Shown here: positions 54,113 to 64,000 of the stretch, piece after piece
How positions within the stretch are numbered: the first letter of the stretch is position 1
Layout of the letters: each line of letters opens with the position of its first letter
Assembly (NCBI RefSeq): GCF_910592395.1
Contig: NC_088309.1
Span: forward strand, 22,384,599-22,448,598
Origin: Lineus longissimus
Lineage: Eukaryota; Nemertea; Pilidiophora; Heteronemertea; Lineidae
Direction of reading: 5' to 3'
Length of the DNA: 64,000 nucleotides
The notes under the pieces: model-generated
Told to the model about the DNA's origin: nothing
Databases searched by the model: none
The model's input: the letters and a program-made list of their open reading frames with translations, nothing else
Translations under genes and position numbers: made by a program

Positions 54113-55690
54113 ATACACCTCATACAGGATACTGCAGTTAATGTCACAACCAGTTTTATAGACACAAATATCATCAATGGCACCAATCTCACATTCATTA
54201 CAATTGTCTCTTTTTGACACCACGTAGCAGACAATGTCACAATCGGCTTCATTGACACAAAGAGACGAATGGATGCATCCGGACTGTCACAATCTACCAC
54301 ACTTTGGACTCGGATACTTGAGACAAAGCCGCAACCAGCATAAGCAACGGAAAAGACAATCCACATGTTGTCATGATACACCTCATACAGGATACTGCAG
54401 TTAATGTCACAACCAGTTTTATAGACACAAATATCATCAATGGCATCATCAATGGCACCAGTCCCACATTCATTACAATTGTCTCTTTTTGGACACCATA
54501 TACATGTAGCAGACAATGTCACAATCAGCTTCATTGACATAAAGAGACGAATGGATGCAATGCGGCCTGTCACAATCTACCACATTTTGGACTCGGATAC
54601 TAGAGACAAAGATGCAACCAGCATACGCAACCGTAGTTACCATGATACACCTAATAGAGTATACTGGAATTAATGTCACAACCAGTTTTATAGACAAATA
54701 TGATCAATGGCACCAGTCCCACATTCATTACAATTGTCTCTTTTTGGACACCATATACATGTAGCAGACAATGTCACAATCAGCTTCATTGACATAAAGA
54801 GACGAATGGATGCAATGCGGCCTGTCACAATCTACCACATTTTGGACTCGGATACTAGAGACAAAGATGAAACCAGCATAAGCAATGGAAGAGACAATCC
54901 ACATGTTGCCATGATACACCTCATACAGGATACTGCAGTTAATGTCACAACCAGTTTTATAGACAAATATCATCAATGGCACCAATCTCACATTCATTAC
55001 AATTGTCTCTTTTTGACACCATGTAGCAGACAGTGTCACAATCAGCTTCATTGACATAAAGGGACGAATGGATGCAATCTGGCCTGTCACAATCTACCAC
55101 ACTTTGGACTCGGATACTAGAGACAAAGATGAAACCAGCATAAGCAACGGAAGAGACAATCCACATGTTGCCATAATATACCTCATACAGGATACTGCAG
55201 TTAATGTCACAACCAGTTTTATAGACAAATATCATCAATGGCACCAGTCCCACATTCATTACAATTGTCTCTTTTTGGACACCATATACATGTAGCAGAC
55301 AGTGTCACAATCAGCTGCATTGACATAAAGAGACGAATGGATGCAATGCGGGCTGTCACAATCTACCACATTTTGGACTCGGATACTTGAGACAAAGATG
55401 CAACCAGCATACGCAACAGTAGTTACCATGATACACCTAAAACAGTATACTGGAATTAATGTCACAACCAGTTTTATAGACAAAAATCATCAAATGGTAC
55501 CAATCTCACATTCATTACAATTGTCTCTTTTTGGACACCATGTAGCAGACAATGTCACAATCAGCTTCATTGACACAAAGAGACGAATGGATGCAATCCG
55601 GCCTGTCACAATCGACCACACTTTGGACTCGGATTCTTGAGACAAAGCCGCAACCAGCATAAGCAATGGAAGAGACAATCCACATGTTGA
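54113..55690. repeat. Six tandem copies of a 255-269 bp unit
   Basis: Units start with ATACACCTCATACAGGAT or a variant near 54113, 54376, 54645, 54914, 55176 and 55431. Copies are very similar and differ by single bases and 1-nt indels. Each contains three TGTCACAAYC motifs, two of them in longer related blocks (AATGTCACAACCAG… and AATGTCACAATCAG…). On the minus strand open frames of up to 180 codons run across unit borders with regularly spaced Cys codons, but indels move them between frames. It is either a satellite or a decayed array of repeat-encoding DNA. Confidence 0.9.
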
Positions 55691-55736
55691 CATAGACACT
55701 GTCAAATGGGCCAACAGAGATTGGTTTGGAAGGAGT

Positions 55737-55973
55737 TCAGTACATTCCTCCAAGCAGCCCATCTTCAATAGGGAGTTCAGTATCTTCCATCAAAATGTAT
55801 GGGAAATTTGGGACAAATGTATGTACGGAATGAGGGTCATTGAAGTTGGCTGTCTTGAAGATTGTCATAGAGCCATAGATTTGTGGTGGATTACATTCCA
55901 AACACCGGAAAGTGTTTTCGGGACAATCAGACAGAAAAATCCTTCCTTCTGACGGCGAGTCACAGCTTTCCAT
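55737..55973 (-). other. Hypothetical 78-codon ORF next to the tandem array
   Basis: A minus-strand frame starting MESCDSPSEGRIFLSDCPEN contains a CPENTFRCLECNPPQ cluster with four Cys, then a hydrophilic region, and ends in TGA at 55737-55739. It reads into the tandem array side. No signal peptide and no recognised domain; splice signals were not established. It might be an exon of an unidentified minus-strand gene or chance. Confidence 0.2.
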
Positions 55974-57491
55974 ATTGAATTGGAATGAAGACTATTGAGG
56001 TTCAATCTAAGTGTGTTGTCCACATCGAAGATATGTTGGTATGCACTGGACTATAAAGAAACAGCACAGATTCAGCTCTTGCTGGGAGAAATACTATTAA
56101 GGGCTGAAGAACTTTACATTACTATGTAAATAACGTAAATCTAAAACGAACAGTCACCAACAAAACACAATATTTTGGATTGTGCATCAGAATATGTAAT
56201 AACTTTGAAAGCAACGAACAATCAAACATTAGAACTTGCAATTACATCTTTTTATATTAAAAGTTTATACATCAGCACAATTATATAAACAATGTTGTAC
56301 AACCCCGCAAGGTAAAATAGTTCTAACAAATATCACAAACAGAAAGAAAATATAAGCATTGGTTGCGACACTTCCACGGCACCACAATGGCAAATGCTTT
56401 TCTTCTCAAGTCAATGCAACCGGGTACAAGTTATGTATCCTGGCAGTTTTTCACTAATAACAGTACAGTCATCCCACCTCTGCCTGGCAGTTTCTAAAGT
56501 TGGCCTTTGCAAGCCTAGTTCTACTTTATTTCTCCTACTATGCATTACCACCAACCAAATATTCTAAATGAATCAGTCTTACTACTATACTACAAGTATT
56601 GACTACCGATTGACGACGCAGATACTGCTGGTTTACCAAACTATAATCAAACCTAGTCAACCCAGGACTCGAGTCCGAAACAAACCCCTAATTCTTCTGC
56701 AAAGTTAGTTTGCCGAGCACATCAAATGTAGAGTAAAATTTCTACTATTATCACATTTTTTGCAGGTACTAAAATACAATGATGATATAATCACATCACA
56801 TATTTTTCGCAGTTTGTTTGTGAGTTAAGAATTCAATACAACCAGAATCAATGGAATTACTAATGAATCTATCTAAGAATCAAAGAAAAACAATAACCGT
56901 CACTGAAATGGACATATCTATGATGTAATATCAACTGGTAGATATAGTGGTACTAACAAACAATAAAGTGATTACATGTATTTCATTTTCATAATTTGAA
57001 CAGAAGTAGGTCTTGAACTTGATGCAATAAGATCTCCACGATGGTTATTGTATAGGAGGAAATTTGCAAATTTAGCATGGCAGAATGATGAAGTCTGAGG
57101 GATTTCAATCAGGGCTTGGTTGTTACAAATGTAAGAACAAGTTTTGTTAATACTGACGCTGGCCTTTTCCAGTGTTAGTAAAAACACTTGTCTTGAACAA
57201 CCAGACACAGCTGTCCGTCTGAGACTATGACTGATGGCAGAGATTTTATTCACAAAATGGCACGTTCAATAAGGAACACCAGCGAAACAATGACTAATGT
57301 CCAATGGCAGAGATTTCTTTTCACAAATTGGCAATGCTTCTATGACACAAGGTTCAGAATGTCAATGTTGTTGTTTGATAGTTTATTGATACTATTGATA
57401 GCCAGTCCACATGCAAATAAACATTGTTCGCAGTGAAGTTCAACGTAGTTTAAATGTCTGGTCTGATAACACCAAGATGAAATTTTGCAGT
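55974..57491. other. Gene-free stretch and probable DYNLL 3' UTR
   Basis: AT-rich sequence without supported exons. Minus-strand AATAAA signals (TTTATT on plus) near 57244-57249 and 57383-57388 could end the DYNLL transcript, giving a 3' UTR of roughly 100-270 nt. Confidence 0.5.
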
Positions 57492-57761
57492 CTATCCAGA
57501 TTTGAAGAGCAAGATCGCCACTTGACCCAAATAAAAGTAAATGAAATGCTTGGTCTCATGAGTTACATAACTGCCGAAATTTCGTCCGACGATGCAATGC
57601 CAAGTGGGGTTGTATCGCTTGTCAAACTCTTTCTTGATGTAAGCAGCGATGTCTTTTTCAATGTTGAACTTTTCCAATGCTTGCGTTGCACAGTCAACTG
57701 CCTCCTGCTGCATATCCTCAGACATGTCGGCATTCTTGATAACAGCCTTTCGTTCAGACAT
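57492..57761 (-). CDS. DYNLL1: Dynein light chain LC8-type
   Basis: A single 270-nt coding exon gives 89 aa, exactly the LC8 length. Family hallmarks are all present: [50 protein letters not shown] and FYFYLGQ-type ending with LFKSG. LC8 is a homodimeric hub that binds short linear motifs in cytoplasmic and ciliary dynein intermediate chains and many other partners. A 3' splice acceptor (CCATTTCAG) lies 11 nt before the ATG (exon starts at 57772), so the 5' UTR is split by an intron. Candidate donors are at 58560 (AAAAG-GTGAGT) and 58543 (GTGAG-GTAAGC). The vertebrate DYNLL1/DYNLL2 split does not apply to invertebrates, so the symbol denotes the family. Confidence 0.97.
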   Translation of the reverse strand: MSERKAVIKNADMSEDMQQEAVDCATQALEKFNIEKDIAAYIKKEFDKRYNPTWHCIVGRNFGSYVTHETKHFIYFYLGQVAILLFKSG

Positions 57762-57772
57762 GATGTCGGAAC

Positions 57773-58559
57773 CTGAAATGGAACAAGAGAATTTTCATCA
57801 TACACTTTTCACTTTCACAGTAGAATGAGCAAATGCATCATTTTCTCTAAATTTGGAGGCTAATGTATCATTCAGGATTAGCTACTGTAGCCTACTGGTC
57901 ATTTGACTGGAGGACTTCGAATATTATACCAGGCTTAATTTATTTCCACAAATTTTTGTAACCAATGTATGGCTACGCCATTGCACTACCATTTATACCA
58001 GACTCCAGTACTACTCCTTCTTTCCACACATCAGTACGAGAAATGTTAGAATTCGGATACGTTTCCAAATTCTAATCTAACATTTCTCGAACTGACATCA
58101 GGTTATGGTCTTGTGCTGGCACCAATTTTTTTGCGTCATAAATGACACTATGACTGATGTCGTCAATTATATTAATCATTAATGGGATGCCAAATGGGGA
58201 GTTATAGTTTTCGCAACGCCCCTGAAACGCTGACATAGGCCTAGGGCCTAAATGCCTTATCATTTTTCATTGTCGTTTGACCTCATGTCATGATAATGAC
58301 TCCACAATGTAGAACAATAGCCTAGGCGTTCTATTTGACGTTTCGATGGTTTTGCGGAAACTCCCTAATGTACCTGGTGAACGCGAATTGAAACGTAAGC
58401 TGGCTCAATCTCTCTATTGTATGCATGAAATGTATGACGTGACGTTGCTAAATTCGGGGTTTCCCGAACTGATAATTGCGCGCGACGATCTGGTCCAGTG
58501 AACAAATTTAAATCGGCTTGTCAATTTCGAGTTTAGGCTTACCTCACAGACCTACTCAC
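57773..58559 (-). other. Predicted 5' UTR intron of DYNLL
   Basis: About 790 bp between the coding-exon acceptor at 57772 and the nearest strong upstream donor at 58560. It contains a near-perfect hairpin at 58032-58094. No coding exon is visible. Confidence 0.5.
58032..58094. other. Near-perfect 63-nt hairpin
   Basis: CAGT/ACTG and CGAGAAATGTTAGA/TCTAACATTTCTCG pair with one A/A mismatch between them, followed by a bulge and a second short helix (ATT/AAT, GGA/TCC) around a loop of about six bases. The size and bulged stem resemble a microRNA precursor, but a small palindromic repeat is equally possible. Confidence 0.5.
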
Positions 58560-58560
58560 C

Positions 58561-58992
58561 TTTTATGAATGAAAATAGAACAACAGATGAGCGGATTAAA
58601 TCGACAAGGCGAGTGTATGTCTGCAAGTTTCGGATAAATTCCCGAAAATTATAATTTGGACAGGCGGGTCGTTGACTCGGCAACCACACCGCAACTTCTA
58701 GTGCATTGGCTAGTGTTGGCCAGGTCAGGCAAGTGATTGGCTGTTGCTAGGCACGTTTTAGTGCAATATCGTTAGTGAAATATATCTTCCCACAATTCAC
58801 TTCGATTTGACAGATCGGAATTTTCCGGGAATTACCGAAAGTTTCCGATTTTTTATTGATGGCAACAAAGGTTCTGCCTCATCAACTCTCCTCCTTTTCC
58901 CCTCTAAAAACATACCAGAATAAAACAAAATCAATGAAAAGAACAATAAACACAATTGCTCTAGTTCTATAGCTCATTAAGAACTAAAAAAT
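58561..58992. promoter_or_regulatory. DYNLL/SRSF1 divergent promoter with CCAAT and X-box-like sites
   Basis: This sits between the predicted DYNLL first exon (minus) and the SRSF1 start codon (plus). It contains ATTGG, the reverse complement of CCAAT, at 58736-58740 and again near 58705. GTTGCTAGGCAC at 58743-58754 is close to the RFX X-box consensus GTTGCCATGGCAAC/GTTGCTAGGCAAC. Both motif types are common in bidirectional promoters. Confidence 0.45.
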
Positions 58993-61900
58993 ATGGCATT
59001 TAACAGTAGAGGTGATGGAAAGATTTATGTTGGAAATTTGCCACCTGATATTCGAGAATGTGACATTGAGGATCTGTTCTGCAAATTTGGCAGGATCATT
59101 GACATTGACCTCAAGAACAAACGAGGACCGCCTTTTGCTTTTGTAGAATTTGATGATCCAAGGTGAGATTAAAGACGGTGGTGAATCGCCAATTTAGCGA
59201 CCCTTTCGTGTTTCGTAAGTGAGTGTAATCTAAGAGTCGTAATTACGAACAAACATACAGACAAACAAACTGCTTGTGCTTGCTTGCTAATGCTTGCGGC
59301 TTGGTAATGGTACACAATTGTCACAGGCCCTTCTCACTTCTCCAGTGTAAGAGCAGCCTGTAACAACAAGACACTCCTCTGCTCCAGAGTCGGAGATGGG
59401 ACCACAATCGCGTCATTTGCGAGTGGGACCCAAATCGCAGGCTAGTGTACTGTTAGATGGAATTAGTAGTCGCTGTCGACGTCAATGACAGTAGTGTCTG
59501 TCATGAAATGAATGGTCCTCATCTTTTCAAAATTTTGTTTTCAGGGATGCCTCGGATGCAATAGAGAAAAGAGATGGCTACCCTTATGATGGCTACAAAT
59601 TAAGAGTTGAATTTCCACGTGGAACGTTGGGAACAAGGGGGAGAGGGAGAGGTGGAAAAGGCAGTGGTCCGTCAAGAAGAACAGAGTATAGGGTCTTTGT
59701 CAAAGGTACTTGTCTAAAACTATGACGTTAAATTGTGTTTCTGCATTGCAGTACAGTGTGTAGGACTGAATTGGAAGAAATACTTTGGTAGCCAACTTGT
59801 GCCACCAAAGTTTGGGACCAGCCAACCAGGGCATTGTCAGTCATTCGACTTGTTGTGTTTTCACAAAGCACCACCTATTCATTTATTGACGAAATTGTTA
59901 GTACTATACTATGTAGTAATGTTTCGTTAAAGGATCTCCTTCTCCTAGGCAGTTTGTTCAACAATTGCATTTGATATGACTATGTTTTGTTAAAGGTTTA
60001 CCACCAACAGGCAGCTGGCAGGACCTAAAAGACCATATGCGAGAAGCTGGTGATGTAGCATTTGCAGATGTCTACAAGGATGGTACCGGCATGGTAGAAT
60101 TCCTTAGAAAACAGGACATGAAATATGCGGTTAAAAAATTAGATGGAACAAAATTCAGATCTCATGAGGTGAGTTGGTGAGATCAGTAGAACATCTTTAT
60201 TGAAGAAATGTCTTTTTAAATCTGAGTGGGAGGGACTGATGCTGACAGCAAATTGTATCATGTTACACCACTGGTGTTTTTCCTTCATGTATCTGGTGGG
60301 TATCTCTAAAAATGTAAAATGGATGTGGGAATTTAATTGGTGATGGGTATTTTGGAACAAAATTAGGATGTCTTATTGAAAACAATGAAGAATTCTTCCT
60401 TCACAAAACTGGGAAGAGTGCTCGTGCAGTTCATATTAATCCAGATAGGGTTTTACAGAAAACAAATTTTGACATTGTATCGTCAGACTCCCAGATGAAG
60501 TTGGACACTGCAATAATGAAAACAGTGGTGATTCTAGTTTCTGTTGTTGTTGCTTGGCATTGTTTAGGGGGAGAATGAGGTAAGTCTAAATCAGTGTGGA
60601 GGTTGGACTTTGAGTGGTTTTGTTGTTGGACTTGGAAGAATCTGCCACATATTATTTTAGGTTGGCCCTACATGTACCGAGAAGAGTCGATTTGATGTCA
60701 ATTGGGTCGTCAGTTGGAGATTTTCAACTTGTTCTGTTATTTGAGCACATCACCCTTTGCTGTTCGGGTTTGTTCACACAGCACACATGCGGAACTTAGT
60801 GGTGTTCATTTTGATACTGTGACATTCCTTGCTCTGAATTTTAAAATCAGGTGGCCCTCTACCTATGCTCTCTGTCCTAGGTGAATTATTTCGAGTTTAT
60901 TTTAAGTAGGCCTATTAACAATAGATGGCCAACTGTTTGGGGTTTGAATCCTATGACTATATACTACTACTGTAGAAATAAAATGAAGCCAATATAACAG
61001 TTTTGTCAGATGTTTCTTTGTAACAACTATTTTTTAAACATCCTTCTCACGTATATTGCGAAATAAAAGTTTGCTCCCTATTTGCAACATCTGGATGATT
61101 TCATGGTAAGAGAAACATTGTTTCAGTTTTTTCTGAAATGTGTTTTTATAAGATATGCATGGATTTTGTATTATTACTTGTTGTTGAATATATTACGGTG
61201 AGTGATAAATCAGAGACTGGTGGCTGGGAAAGTTATTTTCTTAGTGGTGTAGCGGTTATGGTGCCTACCACAACACTGGGAAGTTATGTGTTCAAATATC
61301 TACAGGCTGACATCTCTCCTATTTCCTGAACGCACTTCCATGTTTATTTTTTAGTTCAGTTACCTTACCATCTAGGACTAGGAATTCAGATGGGCACACC
61401 AGAGTTTGGGATATTTCCATTTACAAGCATACCTTCTAACGGGGATTGATAGTCCTTCATAGCCCATCAGTCTTGTCCGTGAAGTAGCCTGCCAGTGCCT
61501 TGTGCAAGTGTTTGAACTATTCAGTTCTAGTATCAATTTTAATCATTGTTGAAAATAAATCAGAAATATTGGTTCCAAGTGTCTATAAGTACTTAGTGAT
61601 GTTTATGAAATCATTTTGAAGGTATTTTCCGTGTCACACTGTGAATACAAATTACAAGAACTCTGATTTATCATTCGTTTGAAAAAGTGTGAAAAAGAAG
61701 CTTTCAAGGCCTGGTGATGTGCTGGAAATGATATTCAGTGTGACAACCATGAGATATTACAATCTGGTTTTGAATTTAGGTTGTTAGTGTCAGTAGCTAA
61801 TAACTGGTAACATATTAGTTTTAGTGTGAATCGATGAATGATTACAATATTTATCAAAATTGATTGATGATTTCAAGATTATTCTGTTTTGTTCTCAGCG

Positions 61901-62255
61901 GCCAGTATGTTGGCTGGCTACATGTTGATGCAATTCAGATTTTTATTTAGGAATCCTGCCAAATACAGCCAAGCCTTGAAAGGTTTAAAAATGTTCCATT
62001 TTGTTAGTTGTTCTGTAGTTATAGTAACCCCATCTTATTATGTTCCAGGGTGAAACGTCGTACATTAGGGTAATGAAGGACCGTGGAGGAAGATCAAAAC
62101 GTTCTCGATCTCGAAGTAAAAGTTGGTCGCCGCGTCGTACGAGAGGATCGCCCAGTTATTCTCCAATGAAGCGTTCATACTCACGATCACGGTCTAGTTC
62201 TAGCTCAAGCTCTAGTTCTAGGTCAAGGTCAAGGTCAAGGTCGCGGTCACCATAG
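58993..62255 (+). CDS. SRSF1: Serine/arginine-rich splicing factor 1
   Basis: Four exons: 58993-59162, 59545-59705, 59996-60168, 62049-62255; GT-AG, 711 nt, 236 aa plus TAG (human 248). RRM1 spans about 10-82, with RNP2 KIYVGNLP and RNP1 PPFAFVEF. A Gly/Arg hinge ([11 protein letters not shown]) follows, then the pseudo-RRM2 with the diagnostic SWQDLKD at 117-123, then an RS domain from about 182 with [12 protein letters not shown] at the end. SRSF1 binds purine-rich exonic enhancers and recruits U1 and U2AF in the nucleus; RS-domain phosphorylation controls localisation. The RS domain is slightly shorter than in vertebrates. The long third intron (1.9 kb) contains a possible 12-nt microexon. 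Confidence 0.96.
60568..60579 (+). CDS. SRSF1: Candidate 12-nt in-frame microexon of SRSF1
   Basis: GGGGAGAATGAG is preceded by a T-rich tract ending in TTGTTTAG and followed by the perfect donor GTAAGT. It is 12 nt, and the flanking exons meet at phase 0, so inclusion would insert four residues (Gly-Glu-Asn-Glu) between RRM2 HE and GETSYIRV without a frame change. The inserted sequence resembles the start of the next exon (GGTGAAACG). Existence is inferred from splice signals only. Confidence 0.3.
60580..62048 (+). other. Distal part of SRSF1 intron 3
   Basis: AT-rich intronic sequence ending in ATGTTCCAG. It contains a weak tRNA-SINE-like segment at about 61246-61312. No other structure was recognised. 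Confidence 0.6.
61246..61312 (+). mobile_element. Possible degenerate tRNA-derived SINE head
   Basis: GTGGTGTAGCGGTTATGGTGCC resembles a Pol III A box region, and AGTTATGTGTTCAAATATC about 30 nt later resembles a decayed B box. No cloverleaf or clear SINE tail is visible, so confidence is low. Confidence 0.3.
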
Positions 62256-64000
62256 TGATCTGGCTGAATTATCACTTTTAATGTGATATAGAAAGAAAAC
62301 TGCAAAGCTGATGTAGGTTTCTTGCCTTATTCATTCAGGTATTGATGAAAAAAGGTACATCCATTGGTAACTCAATTAGGGACTGTAGTAACCCACTTGT
62401 ATTCAATACACTGGGCAGTAGATGTAGTAGCACATCAGTCATGTCAGTTGTCTTTACAGTTTTAAGTCTGGTGCTTGATATTTTAACCCATTGAGATCTG
62501 GATAGTCACAACTCATGCTAAATAGGTGCTCTTGTGTTGTTTTTGTTGGATCAAACTGATTTGTTTACATCGAGCTAGTGCTTGCCGTATCTAGTCAAGG
62601 TTGTTTTGAGTGAGAAAACAAAGGCAAATTGTTCTCACCTGATTGACACCTGTCTCAAAGAGATTTCTGTCAACCACTGCTTCATTATTGTGGAGTCATC
62701 CCATTTCAATCATTCCATCAGATCAATTGTGATGCATTCCATGATCTTGTCAAGATTAATTAATATAAACAAAATGATTACTTTCGATCATTTTTACTAA
62801 CCTTATACCAAAACTAAGGTTGATTTCTGTTGCCATAGTTATAAATCATGAATTTAAAACCATTAATAATAGAAAAAAGACATTGTTGTGGAATAAACTA
62901 AAATATCAAATCATATGAAGATTGAGTCTGGGGCTGATGAGATAATCTTTGATTATAACAGTGAAATATAAATTTGGTTTGAACCCATTTTACTGTTTGA
63001 TCAGGTTGAGATTGTTTCCATCAGAATTAGATCTGAGTCGAACGTTGAAATTCGGCTACAGTTTATTTAACATTCCTGGTATTACATTTCAAATATATTC
63101 ACTTCTTTTCATTCCTGAGCATTTTTTGTGTTATCACATTATTCACTTTATAATCAAATTTTCCCATTTCAAATTTTTGGTTTTTTAATCGCTCACTCTT
63201 GGCATAGGACTAGGAGTAGGATTTTTCACCCGAGGTAAATATCTCTAGTCAGTATGTTAATGAAAACCTGTATCATTCAACCCTTCCTCGAGATTTTGCC
63301 ATAAACTGTCCATTTTGCCATAAACTGTCGTTTTTGCCCATTACACTGCCACTGATACTTGAGTGTGTTCAACTTCAATCTTTCATGATACCTATGTTCT
63401 CATTCCTGCTCTCTGATAAATTAGACCAAGAAATTAGCTGCACTCTAGATTTTCTTGAAATTGAATTGTTCTGGTAATGGTACAATAAAAAACGCTATTA
63501 TCAAAATTTCAAACACAAAATGAAATGTGCAATCAATAGAATTATACAGACAAGTCCGTTCTGACATTCTAAGCATTGCGCTTGTTCTCCTAAAAGTTGC
63601 ACTTTGTAGCACTTATTTTCCATGTTACTTGGTAGCCGGCAGTTATGTTCTGCTTTTGATTTAAGAGCTCTATGTAAAGAACATTCTGAATTGATCTGTA
63701 AACAAGGTCCAATTAATAATTTCTTCCTGCTCTATTGTTGGAATAAATACTGGTGTGTGCAATAACGTATCAAATGTTATGTTGAAATCATTACGACTGG
63801 TTCGAATTCTGGTAAATGGGCGTAATTGATAACTGTGTTTGATTTGCCAAATTATTGATTCCAGATTTGATACTTCATGTCTGTACTGTAAAATCACTCT
63901 TTCCTGACTGATCAGATGTCCTTTTGCAATGTAAGACTTCTTCACTGGTATTGTTCAGCCAGCAAACCAGAAAAGTCTAGGTTTCTTGGAAAATATATTT
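62256..64000 (+). other. SRSF1 3' UTR and right-edge flank
   Basis: AT-rich sequence after the SRSF1 stop, with AATAAA-type signals near 62.89, 63.48 and 63.74 kb, suggesting a long or alternatively polyadenylated 3' UTR. A phrase (TTTTGCCATAAACTGTC) is repeated in tandem near 63.30 kb. A 91-codon minus-strand frame (63670-63945) has no splice support or recognisable domain. Confidence 0.5.

Noticed and set aside
63670-63945. 91-codon minus-strand frame at the right edge
   Set aside because: No recognised domain and no clear acceptor; it lies in the probable SRSF1 3' UTR.

Overview
The window is animal nuclear DNA. It holds six protein-coding genes with spliceosomal GT-AG introns, metazoan-specific families (RIT-type Ras GTPase, LC8 dynein light chain, SRSF1, epsilon-COP, mitochondrial ATP synthase alpha, and a muscle/cytoskeletal protein with smoothelin and immunoglobulin domains), AT-rich introns and many non-autonomous repeats. 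Intron density, tRNA-headed SINEs and the repeat families suggest a marine invertebrate bilaterian, plausibly a lophotrochozoan. That placement is inference; the sequence does not fix the species.

Layout from left to right. 1-6.4 kb: no convincing gene. 6.8-31.07 kb, minus strand: a 13-exon gene I reconstructed exon by exon. All splice phases agree and it encodes about 1.7 thousand residues: three smoothelin domains, a Lys/His-rich segment, a Thr/charged segment, four I-set Ig domains each on its own phase 1-1 exon, and a low-complexity C-terminal region. 31.07-32.41 kb: spacer containing an inverted-repeat transposon remnant. 32.41-36.53 kb, plus: ATP5F1A, 10 exons, 551 aa. 36.5-42 kb: repeats and probable RIT 3' UTR. 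42.01-48.52 kb, minus: RIT-type GTPase, 5 exons, 220 aa. 48.99-53.18 kb, plus: COPE, 9 exons, 302 aa. 54.1-55.7 kb: tandem array of about 265-bp units. 57.49-57.76 kb, minus: LC8 dynein light chain, 89 aa, intronless CDS. 58.99-62.26 kb, plus: SRSF1, 4 exons, 236 aa.

The six genes alternate strictly -,+,-,+,-,+, so they form three consecutive head-to-head pairs (smoothelin-Ig/ATP5F1A, RIT/COPE, DYNLL/SRSF1), each sharing a spacer that may act as a bidirectional promoter. They do not form a pathway; five are housekeeping or signalling genes and one is a probable contractile or cytoskeletal scaffold.

The most unusual items are the smoothelin-plus-Ig architecture with a conserved intron inside every smoothelin domain, the cysteine-rich-looking 265-bp array, a possible 12-nt in-frame microexon in SRSF1, an RFX-like X-box in the DYNLL/SRSF1 spacer, and a transposon-like inverted repeat ending just upstream of the COPE start codon.
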